A stretch of DNA of 60,000 nucleotides from Branchiostoma floridae. Its lineage: Eukaryota; Chordata; Leptocardii; Amphioxiformes; Branchiostomatidae. The stretch lies in the NCBI RefSeq assembly GCF_000003815.2, contig NC_049986.1, positions 10,218,369 through 10,278,368 of the forward strand, in the 5' to 3' direction. The position numbers were made by a program, and so were the translations under genes. Numbering within the stretch: position 1 is the first letter of the stretch; each line of letters begins with the position of its first letter. Under the pieces are notes generated by a model. That model was not told the origin of the DNA, did not search any database, and saw only the letters and a list, made by a program, of their open reading frames with translations. Shown here piece by piece: positions 34,747 to 45,359 of the stretch.

Positions 34747-35853
34747 TTACCTCCATGAAATGTCATGGAATGGAGCTTATATTTTCTGTTATGTGTCTCT
34801 GTCTGTGTAGATGATTACTCAAGAACGGCTGGATGGATTGGTTTCATACTTGTTGTGTTGGTGGGGTGTGATGAAAGCTAGAATCGATGAGATTTTGGGA
34901 GCCGTATCTGTCGTTATAATCGATGTAATAATATCAGAAATCACCCCTATATTTGAGATATATTGGTACAGGCATCGTGCTTTATGTGTTTGTTAATGGG
35001 CTTAACTCCAAGCAGATGGTGAGGTGACAGCTGTTTGGGGAACCCTGAGTTTTTTGTAATATGATAATTAGTTTTATTTATGTCTGCTTAGGATATCATA
35101 GAGATGTGAAGCGTAAGTATAATTGTAAGAAGTTGAGGTACATTTAACGATAATGCTTAACAGGTATGGATGTCTCACATACTGTACTGCTGATTTGAGT
35201 GACATGGTGATTAAAATGCCATTAGGTCCTCTCATCTGGGTTGGGTGTCAGAAGTTTTATGGGCAATACAGATGTTCTGATTTTGTTACGATAAGGGACA
35301 GTTGTTAGTTGTCTCTTTCGTAGCCAATGGTACTTGTTTTTTGGCAGACGGGGTTGGCGCCAAGTATTCATCTTACAGTTGGTGTAGGGCTGTCAGAGGA
35401 AAGTGTGCATCTCGTTTTTGTACCGTGTGAACAGCTGATGTTATGACATATTGGTGGAAAATCAAATCACCATCTGACTAAAGTTGGCCACATCCCTTCT
35501 TCTTTCTGAGTTTCCCAACTTCCTCCCACCACACAGCTCTGAGGCACATAGTCGAACCTCAATAATGTTGACAACCTTAGACATTTTAAATGCCAAACAT
35601 CAAGCTTAAGGAACACCACGCTACCATATGCCGTCGACCTCTTAAACGCACATTACACAATTAAGTGTCACATTTTGATAATTACTAATCAGATGGACAT
35701 CCTCTGTGTCATTAAATAAATACACCACTACTTTCCCATAACATTTATATTATATAACCATTACTCTCAAATACAACCGACTATAACCATACATACCATC
35801 CACAAAAAAGCAATAAATATTTCATGGAGGTATGAGGTCCCCGAACTCTAGTT
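34747..35853 (+). mobile_element. CCTCCATG-family element, copy 2 (diverged interior)
   Basis: Begins TTACCTCCATGAAATGTC and ends ATTTCATGGAGGTATGAGG followed by TCCCCGAACTCTAG, matching the copies at 14725 and 37731. The interior (TGTGTCTCTGTCTGTGTAG, ATGGATTGGTTTCATAC) is only distantly similar. Confidence 0.6.
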
Positions 35854-37193
35854 TGTTTATGTAAGACACTGAGCGATATATCTGCAGTCATTTATATCTT
35901 GTGGAGCTTTGTTCAATTATATTCAAGTAAGTAATAAAAGAAGGAATTTACTACTTTCAAACATGGGGGCTACATGTGAATAGCTTTTGCTAACGCAAAT
36001 GCACTTTCTGGCTTATTGAAATATTTGCGAGGTTGCATCATACATTATATCTTCTTGTAAACATATATTGATATGCATATCACATCTGCAACACATCATC
36101 GGACTGTGCTGTTTGCAATGAGACGAAACAGAATTATATCAAAAGCTGATATACAGATTGACGTTACTATTTTCATATGTTACTGATATTATGAGTTTTG
36201 ATCCATAGATATATTCGTTTATATTTTCATACATATTGACGACATACAAATGTAATTTTCGTTGTTCGGTTGGTTTGTCTGTTGGTTGTTTGGTAATATA
36301 CAAGGTGTGAATAAAAGTGTAACACTATTTCTGAACGAGAAGAGTCTGATGTCTTTACATTCTTTAAGTTTTGTATTCTGGGTAATCTACAACTTACAAG
36401 CTCGGGTGGAATCAATAACTTTGATCACACATACTTCACAAGATGTATGAACACATCAGTATTGATATTCCTGTGATGCGTTTGTTGCTGAGATAAGAAA
36501 ACAGCCATGCATCTGCTTGGAGTCCGTCAAAGATGTGCAACAACAACAGGGACACATGTGTCCATATTCTTGTAACGTTACTGGTCGAATACTCCTGCAC
36601 CCACATTTTGTTTTACTAAGAATAAAACACTGTTACCAAGCGTGATATAAATATGTTTAAAATATGACCATACAGGTCCACAACACCCTGCTGTCGGTGG
36701 CAAGACTTTCACCACTTCTTCCTTTATCAAGTTTATGTCAGCACCATTCTGCCATCAGCACATCAACATATAGCTTTCAATACAAAAGGTACAAAAGCAG
36801 GACGTCCTGCTGCCGTACCAAGTTTAGCCAGTGAGCTCCAAAACACTTTAAATCTTTAAACAGTCGGGATCACCACACTTACCCTTGTACCAAATACCAT
36901 CGTTATCCATCCGAAGGTTCTCAAGATATTCGACTTTGACACAAAAACGACCATGCAGATTCACAGCAAACAGATAAGAGGCTCAAATTTCCACCCCTTT
37001 ATTCACCCCCCTCCAACTCAATAATGGTACAGTCCGTGGGTGATGACCATGACCAGCTCGACCACTCTGTGCAGGCGCCTCTCATATCCAGTGAGCCGTG
37101 AACATTCTTCACCTCTTAAAGGAATAGCCAGCATTTCTGATCATTTAAACACCCATTGAGTCTATTAGATCTAAACAAGACTTGAGCTTGAGA

Positions 37194-37419
37194 ATGTACC
37201 AGATACAGAGAGCAGTCCGACACCAGGCGCAAAGTTTGTTCCGGCCGCGGGTTTGTGGCGCACGAAGTTTGGCAGCCCTCAAAACAACCGTCACCCGAGC
37301 AGAGAGCACCCGGGCGGAAGAGAGCGGTGTATACGACACGGCCGCTCGGCCGTTCGAGGAGATCCCCGGGCCGAAGGGTCTTCCGTTCATTGGAACGGGG
37401 TGGGACTATTCTCCTTTTG
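37194..37419 (+). pseudogene. Orphan first exon of a mitochondrial-type cytochrome P450
   Basis: ATG at 37194 opens 75 codons plus one base, ending at a GTACGT donor (37420-37425). The N-terminus is Arg-rich with few acidic residues (RAVRHQAQSLFRPR), like a mitochondrial presequence. It then reads RPFEEIPGPKGLPFIGTGWD YSPFG, the proline-rich hinge typical of animal mitochondrial P450s (CYP11/24/27 clans). The frame continues past the donor to 37712 without P450 character, as expected for intron. No later P450 exon (K-helix ExxR, heme-binding FxxGxRxCxG) was seen on the plus strand before the next genes. It is therefore a stranded fragment, or a gene whose other exons lie elsewhere. The coding sequence itself has no lesion, so pseudogene status is an inference. 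Confidence 0.65.
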
Positions 37420-37730
37420 GTACGTGCCATAGCATAGGAAGGGTGCCACAGGGGAATCATAGGGAGGCTAGTATATGCTACACGAGAGGATCTACTCAGG
37501 GGGTGGTGGGTAGTTGGACGACAACGCCTTACGGGCCGAATTCAGAATGTTACCTTTCGTGTTACACCAAATGTGGTCGCCTCGTGTCAATAAAACGGCC
37601 TAACCTACGAATTACGGGGAATAGAAAAAAGACTGCTTGTAACGATTCACGAAAATGGACATGCAGACCGTACCCTCCTAAAACCGGGGAAATTTGGGGA
37701 ATTACTTTCTGATGGCATCTCATTTGTAAT

Positions 37731-38504
37731 TACCTCCATGGAAAATGGAGGTATAGTTTTTGGTCTGTGTGTGTGTGTGTGTCTGTCTGTGTGTCCGCAT
37801 ATTTGTGGTCAGCATAACTTTAGACCCTCTGGATGGATTATAATGATATTTGATATGTGGATAGGTGTTGGTAAGACAAAGGTAAAGGTCGACTTTGGGC
37901 CCCTGGTGTGTGACCCTGGTACTGCAGCAGAACTTCAATTTTTTGTATCTTTTGATCTGGACATGCTATGGTCTTGATTTTTTGATGGCAACTTGTGATG
38001 CAAGGAAGAAGTGATGTATGTTTGGGCTCCCTAGCGGCTTGCTCTGGAACTGCAGGAGCAATTTGGTCAAAATCTTCCAAGGAGCATAACGGAACATAGG
38101 AACGATGGATTTCCATGATATTTAGCATGCAGGTATCTTCGGTATAGGTGTACAAAATGAAGTGCAAATTATGCAAATATGGACTTAATTTGCATAGTAA
38201 ATGAAGGAAATTTATATTTACAGTGCTTTCCATTCTATGACTCAAATACATGTAATATATGTAGTTTGCGGCAGGTGGAAGATTAGCTGCTACCAACTAT
38301 GCAAGTAAGTCCCTAATTAGCATAATCAATGTGAAATTATTCTAGGTCATCTAAGTACATATAGCAAATGATTGAATTGTCAACATTGTGACATGTGTAA
38401 GTTAGTTAAAAGTGTACATAATCAAGCATAAATTATGCAAATGTGACAGCCATTTGCATACTCAGAATATTTCATGGAGGTATGAGGTCTCCGAACTCTT
38501 GTTT
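37731..38504 (+). mobile_element. CCTCCATG-family element, copy 3
   Basis: Starts TACCTCCATGGAAAATGG with a (TG)n tract, and contains CCGCATATTTGTGGTCA, GGGCCCCTGGTGTGTGAC and TTTGCATAGTAAATGA. It ends TTTCATGGAGGTATGAGG then TCTCCGAACTCTTG. About 770 bp, shorter than copy 1. It lies about 310 bp after the orphan P450 exon. Confidence 0.75.
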
Positions 38505-39814
38505 ATTATAATTTTACTAAACATACAGCTACGACACTGGGAATTAAAAAGCAGTGTTTGTACTGTAACAGTGGGTTTAGAGGGAGCTCTGACTTTGAGA
38601 GGCTAGACCGCATATACACGCTGAGTGTAAAGTAGAGTGGACCCATTTCTCAAGTTACCGACATCTTTCTGACCGCAGTCATCTCTCAGTAAGACATCTG
38701 AAGCTGTATAATAGATCCTGTTTAGCACTTGTATTCAGCCTATCACCCTGTGGGCGCTAAAATATATATGTTATGTATATACATACACAGTAACATGCAA
38801 ATGTTATCGGATGTACTTCTTAAGAGTATACTTGATATTTGGGTGTTACAGTTTAGAAGGTCATAGTTTTAAGGGTTGTAAGAAACCTTAGAAACGTGTA
38901 AGTGATAGCGATCTAGTTTAGCTCACTGAAGACTCTGAGCTATTTTTTCCACTGCTCGTGACAGAGAAGACAGATGCTATGTACAGGTACTGTATTATTT
39001 ACAGGTTCATTGCACCGGGGGAACTCTCCTTGTTCTTTACGACAAGCACAGTGAACATTTCACCACGGCTTAACGTCCCGTCCTAAGGACTGCAACCCTT
39101 TCCGGTACCGTGCATATCGGGTGAGTGACACAGTCTTTAACCTCATTCGCTAACTTTTATTTTTTCGTGGGGACTCGCGATTTCGACCATCGGCTAATGT
39201 GCTCTTATAGCGGGAGAGCATAGAGAGCTTTCTCAGCATAGAGATTATTAGTCCATGTTAAAAATCGCAGAAAAAGAAACAACAATAAAAGCCACCTAGA
39301 AGTTTACAAAGGAGGCTAGGATTTCTAATAGTAATACATGGGCATGGACTGCGCGTAGAGTAAAAAAAAACTATGTTTACCGCATTTTATACAGCACCAC
39401 TTAACATCTGTGTTAAGACTGTGTACGATTTTTCTTTTCTTTTTCGGTGCGTAAGACGCAAAGAGCGGTCAAGACGCTGGCAACAAAGAAATGAAAATGG
39501 GCTGACTTCCTTAAGTTAGCAATCAATCAAGAATAAGTGTGTATTTAGTACAGGCCTGTTCAGACCATATGTACACGTTGCTAGGCTAAAATCAAACGAG
39601 CAACCAGCTCACTCGAATGTAACGCTCTTTTCAAAGATGTAGACAAAACAAATATTGTGATATCGTGAACGTTTATGTAATCACGACCCTTAAACGCTGT
39701 TTGCTTAACAAATAACGTTTTTCGAAAGCCGCGGTACAAAGTTTTCAACCTGCTACTGTGTCCGCTTCGGGTTTCATTGTACAGTCAACAGTTAACGTAA
39801 TCACGAGCTATAAT
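38505..39814. other. No gene recognised
   Basis: Between the repeat element and the LINE fragment. It contains short SINE-like words (TTTCACCACGGCTTAACG at about 39059) but no exon of the upstream P450 and no other coding signal that could be supported. Confidence 0.4.
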
Positions 39815-40250
39815 AATAGCCCCTGACCAAAGGTTCTGTCCATTCTGCCCAAATCATATTGAAGATGAATTTCATTTTATAATGGAATGTTCTAGATACG
39901 CTAGTTTACGCAATGAATTATTCGCGTTTCTCGAAGCAAGTACAACATATTTCAAAAGACTCGATGCTACAGACAGATTTGCACATTTATTTACATGTCA
40001 GAACTCCCATAATGCAAAAATAGGCAAATATATCAAGGACTGCTTTGCTATTAGAAAGAATACTGAAGCTAATGATTAGCCTACTTCATTATGATACTAA
40101 ATGAATGAATTATGCATATTAGCCCTTATTGTTATGTTAACTATGATGTTAAGCTTTATCCTATACCTCTATTTTGTACTTTATGTAATAGTTGTTGCCA
40201 TACTTTGTACCATGTACAATTGTCCTGCAATAAAGATCTACCATTACTGA
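39815..40250 (+). mobile_element. 5'-truncated LINE, ORF2 C-terminus and 3'UTR
   Basis: The frame ending at 40079 reads RFCPFCPNHIEDEFHFIMEC followed by SRYASLRNELF. This is the CPFC...E-D-E--HF---C..Y...R zinc-knuckle-like C-terminus found in many non-LTR retrotransposon ORF2 proteins. A short 3'UTR with AATAAA near 40230 and an ATT-rich tail follows. Upstream RT and endonuclease domains are absent, so this is a 5'-truncated copy. Confidence 0.75.
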
Positions 40251-40961
40251 TAATATTATAATGGTTTGCAGTGCATGGTTCCATGTTCAATACCTTCAGA
40301 AGGGCATGTACATATGTGTTTAGGAACGTTTATGTTCATTGAATAATACTTCACTTGTTATATAGACAGATTTATAAGAAAATGTTGTATTTTGTTGTTA
40401 GAGCAGATAATAGAGCATATGAACAAGACATAGTCATGCCTTGAAGTATGAGCGCTTAAAATTAAAATTGAGGTGTTTGAAAATTTCATTTTTGCCTAAA
40501 ACTATTGTAGAGTGGCCCTCGTTGTTACCAAGTACATCAGAGGCATATTCATAAACTAGGTGGCTTTTATTCCATGTATATTTTGTTTGACCTGTGCTTA
40601 ACCCAGTGGGTATGCATGTACACTGAAGGCCTTCGTTCATTAAACAACGCTTGCAGTTCGATGTTCAAAGGTTTTCGATGTGCAAAGGTTAGGTGTGACA
40701 GGTCGTTCAGTGTACTATGTAACCAGCAACTGCTGCGCCGCGTGCCTGCGAAGCTGGTGTATTACGCCACAAAGGCGGTTATACCGGCTCACAAAAATAG
40801 GTACCGGTGCAAAAATTGTAAGGTGCACTTAAAAAGTGGGTATATATACCATATATAAGTTATAGTGGTATATACCATATATACCACTTAAACATGCCTT
40901 GCCATGTCTTATTCTAGACGTCCCGGACAAACATCGTGTTACATCATCATACGGTACGGAC

Positions 40962-43117
40962 ATGGGGAAGTCCAGACTGGTCGCTGCTGCGGTTCTGTTG
41001 GTCAGCGTTCTCTGTAGTACGTGTTTTTTATTCATCCGGACTGGGGGACGAAAAAACGCCTGGGCCTTGAATCCTGTTTCTGATCTCAGGTAAGGCAGTT
41101 TATTATATTTCTTCCAAACGTGATAAAATACGAATTCAGTACGGTGTATTCCATGTCACCCGATTGACCAGCCGACTTTGGGTCGTAAGATTGCAAGACG
41201 GCTCAAGGCATAGTTTTCTCTTGACCATGTTATTTGCATGATATTTGCATGTATTTTGAATTTTTGACAGCTAGCAACGCACTGTACTCGGCGCACGCGA
41301 ATGAAGTTCGAATAATATCTATGACCCATCTACATTTATAAAAGCATATGTGTGCTGGTGTGTGTTAATAGTGCTACTCCGTGCGAATACCAAAGTCATC
41401 AACCGGTATCGAATGCTATCATTCATATTGTTCATTTTAAACTTAACAGTCATGGATATCAAATGGATTGCGTGGCAATGCATGGGTGTCGGGTGGTATG
41501 TGTGTGTGGTTAGGGGTATAATGCCAATGCCACCACGAATAGTAGCAGCTACCCGGTCGGTAGATTTGGACTTTAGCCTTGTCTTTGATAACCGAAATAC
41601 GCTCACGGTCGATCGATTCAGAATGAGGACTGAAGTGAAGCAGCGGTATGTTTGCGGCGATCACCAAATTCAATCAGTCTGTGAAGTTGCCACCAGCATG
41701 GCGCGAGTTGCAAACGGTAGGAGAGCCCTGAACTATGACGAACAACATGTGAGAACTTCATTTGTTTTGGGGTACGGGTATCTCTAGCATAATAAGGTAG
41801 GCTGCTGAAGTTTTGCTCCTCTTTAAACACTTAAAGGCGTTGTTTTTCTCACCATGCAGGGCCCATTTGCGAGAAGCCTTCAACTTTTCGTTAGAGATAT
41901 CTCTAACCAAGAAAACTTGTAAAGTCGGGCAGATCTTCACTTACAAGGAAGAAGAAAACACACAAACAGCCATGACCAAGACTCTCTACGACCTACTCCC
42001 AAGCGCTGCGGCACCCTTTCGTCCAAGCGGGTACAAGTCGTGTAGTGTCGTGGGTAACGGTGGGATCCTCCTCAAGTCGGGCTGTGGGAAGGACATCGAT
42101 GCCGCCGACTTCGTCTTCAGATCGAACCTCCCTCCACTTGCCACCTTTGAGAAAGACGTTGGGCTCAAGTCGAACTTCACCACTATGAACCCTAGCGTCA
42201 TTTCAACGCACTACAACGAGTTTAAGACAGCGGAGGACTCGGAGAGGTTTGCGAGGAGAATAGAAGAGTTGGGGAACTCCTTTCTCCTTGTACCTCCGTT
42301 TATTACGAAGACCAGCAAAGGCAACGTCGAGCGTTTGATCAAGATATTGACAGAACACAGAAGCAAGCTTCGAGTGCAGCCGCTCTTTGTGCCTACGGGT
42401 GTCTTTGACAAAATTGAACGGTGAGACAAAACTACAAAAATCAGACCTTAAAGTGTTTATGACCTCCAAAAAACAACATTATCTTGTAGGTTATTGTACT
42501 ATTCAATGAACGAGGGAATTTCCAACAAATATACACTATTGTGATACAATTAGATTTTCATTAAATTTTCGTCAGTCACTTCACACTTCAGCCTCCACCA
42601 GACAGCCTCGTGACATTTAAAATCAAGTATGTATCGGTACCCCTGGTCGTTGCCGTCCGATTATAATTGATCCACCATGGTGCTTTTAAACTCTTAGTTG
42701 TAAAGTTTCATATTGAATTTCATTATTCTTTTACATATTAAATTTCACTGATAAGATTTCATGCTAAAATCTAAAAGAAAGATATTTTCATATCAGACTC
42801 AATCGAATTATATCTTCGGCAGGTTTTGGAGAGAGCGAAGCGGTTATGAACTGCAGGAGACAAGGTTATCGACTGGGTTGTACATAGTGACCTTCGCCCT
42901 GTCCCTCTGCGAGCACGTCAACATCTACGGGTTCTACCCGAGTCACATGAGTCCGTGGATGTCATACCTCCGGTACCACTACTACTCACCTTACAGCTTC
43001 CTTGGGCCCAGCCAAGTGGGGCCATGGGCGATTCACGACATGGCCGAGGAATTCGCCATGTTGGAAAACCTTCACAAACGGAACATAGTGCGGCTAAGAT
43101 TGCGATGTGACGATTGA
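40962..43117 (+). CDS. Alpha-2,8-sialyltransferase (ST8Sia family, GT29), complete
   Basis: Three coding exons, 40962-41089, 41860-42420 and 42823-43117, with matching phase-2 junctions (AG|G, CG|G). 984 bp, 327 residues. Residues 1-5 plus a hydrophobic stretch at about 6-26 form a type II signal anchor, so the enzyme should sit in the Golgi membrane with a lumenal catalytic domain. Sialylmotif L is at about 104-148 (CSVVGNGGILLKSGCGKDID...KDVGLKSNF). Sialylmotif S is at about 245-267 (LSTGLYIVTFALSLCEHVNI), with its disulfide Cys at 259. Motif III is RYHYY, and motif VS is HDMAEE with catalytic His301. Sequons occur at Asn51 and Asn148. Family enzymes transfer sialic acid from CMP-sialic acid to sialylated glycans or gangliosides. 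The start is chosen because an AG acceptor (40916-40917) lies just upstream and the TM follows directly. The vertebrate subtype cannot be assigned. Length is slightly short for the family. Confidence 0.9.
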
Positions 43118-45359
43118 AAAACTTACAGCGCTTACAGAGCGCTTCGCTACTTGTTAGGTTGCTTCTGTATCTGCGGCTATCAGGTCTTACTTGGAAGTCA
43201 CTGGTATGCTGAAAGACAGATGACTCAATATCTGGAACGCACGGTAGCTTTTTGCAACAAGAAGGTGCCAGTTTCATGAAAAAATTCGTCCTACTTCAAC
43301 TTTCTTAAAACGGGCAATTTTTTATTTAGCTTACTAGTATTTTGTGCGTTCCTGAGCTAGACTATGCACTCCGGAGCTGAAAAGTGCGCTCCGGAGCTGC
43401 TCTTATACTGGGCTGTTCACTGAGAAACACGATGGTTAGAAGGCATTTTTCTCCCTCAGACCCTTGTATGGTGACATCCATGCCAAACGACATTTACATA
43501 GTACTAGACTTTCTAGAAAATTAAGAGTGTGAGGCTGTATACTAGTGATATGGTCAAATGCATTTTCTGTTAGACTACAACAGATTTTTGATGTCTTTGC
43601 AATGTGTGTACAATGGAATAATTTCTCACAACAAAAAAGGTGTTTGTTTATCAACTTTATTAACATCAAAACACGGCAAAGGCAGTTCCGATAAGAAACA
43701 TCTCTGCAACACAGGGACATGCTCCCCTAGCCCTATCCATGCTTTGTCAGTCTGGTATACAAGTCAAGAAAATGTTACACCTTTCCTCTCACTTTAATAT
43801 TGTATGTACAAATACCAAACTTATCAATATAGAATAATCTGCATCATCTCTTCCATGGATAGTCAATTCATTCATGACCTTTCCAGTTAGAAGTTCACTT
43901 AAATTGTTCAACAATTTTTTTTCATTGAACATTTTTGTAGACTGAGATGGAAATTTCCTTCAATTTGGCAAGATTTCATAAAGAAATTTATTTTGCTTGG
44001 CCTCAGTAACAATATCACTTTAACATCACTGCTTCAAACAATTTGTCATGTGCTTCGAAGCGAATGCGTGATATATACTAGTAGATGGCTTCATATCGCT
44101 TTTCTGCAAGAACTTTCCACATTGTACCTCATGAGAATACTGTACTACTTTACGGTCACATTTTGCTCTCAAAAAAATTTAGGGGAACCTTGATCCATGC
44201 AAACATTATGTACTGTGCTTCACAGCAACTGTCACATCAAAACCAGCTCTATAAAACACTGATCTTTCTGCTTATTATCAATACCAGTAAAAAAATAGTT
44301 TCACTATAATGGCCTTAATGACACAAGAATACTTGGATTTACTACAAACTGGCATCACAAAAAGGTCCACATTGAAAGCACAAGGCACTGACAACTACAT
44401 GTTGTTTACGGCTTTGTACAAATATGCCACATTTAGTTGCACTTGTAGAAGGTTGGCATATGCACGATTAAAACATTAAATTTTCCATCACAAATCCACA
44501 ATAGGGACCACGTTCACATCTACTCTTACCTTTTAGGGTCCACATATTTTGCAGCATAACTTTTACAACCTATATGATACATTTTGGTGGCCTCCACTTT
44601 AATTCATTGAACATAAGAATTAGTTTTCATTGAGAAGAACAAATTTCTCCCAACAGTGAAACATTTTAAGAAGTCAGGAGCCAGCCCAAATAGCTCGTAT
44701 GCCAATATCATAAACTTTTTCAATAATTTCAGGACGGAAACATTTTAACAATAGAATTACTGGGTAGTGTGCATGAATGGATTAAGTTGATAGATACATA
44801 AACATAACAAACTCCATCACACATCACAACACAAAAAATACCATCACACAAACATCACGGCTCCTTCCATAAACATCACCTGGACAAAATCTCTAGAAAT
44901 TCAAAGTCCTACAGAACACAGTATTTTCACCTTTCTTTCTACCATTAACTTTACTTAGCTAATATCAGATGCTGATAAATCGTATGATATGGAAAACACC
45001 GTAACAGTGCCTCCATGGTTAAGTCATCCTGCAAGCATTCAACTTCTGGGGAAATCCAAAATGCATAGAAAGTAAGACTGTTTGTCCTGGATGCAGTGTT
45101 AATCTACAAACAAATGCATCTGTTGCTATAACAAAATACAAATTTCTCAGCATGCAGTGATTGTTTTTGTCTACTGTCTAAATCCTCTAATGATGTTTTA
45201 ACTAATGTTTCCAGATGCATCTTACATGCCTGAGCATCAGTTGTGTAAATCAATGCTTTTTTCATAATCTGATCTTAGTGCTGGACATACGAAACGGAAT
45301 ATCTGAATACATTTCCCAGGAAGTCTGAGTAATAAACTTTACTTTTTGGTAAATGTGGG
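43118..45359. other. Convergent 3' region of ST8Sia (+) and IVNS1ABP (-)
   Basis: No coding signal. It should hold both 3'UTRs, since the stop codons are 2.2 kb apart and face each other. A minus-strand AATAAA at 43661-43656 followed by a GT/T-rich stretch is a candidate poly(A) site for a long (1.7 kb) IVNS1ABP 3'UTR. Confidence 0.5.

Larger units (their letters stand above)
29576..37193. other. Repeat-rich intergenic region between GEMIN4 and the P450 exon
   Basis: No supported gene. It holds fragments of the CCTCCATG family in both orientations (about 31030-31515, 32560-32710, 33440-33990, 34080-34350), a nearly full copy at 34747-35853 and a three-copy 31-bp repeat at 31247-31340. A 166-codon open frame on the minus strand (30929-30429) has no recognisable motif. 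Confidence 0.6.

Noticed and set aside
37420-37712. Continuation of the P450 frame
   Set aside because: After the GTACGT donor the residues lose all P450 character (no C-helix or later motifs).
41350-41787. 145-codon plus-strand frame in the first ST8Sia intron
   Set aside because: Lies between a good donor (41090) and acceptor (41859), with no similarity to sialyltransferases or other families.
42203-42469. Minus-strand frames of 72-88 codons
   Set aside because: Antisense shadows of ST8Sia exon 2.
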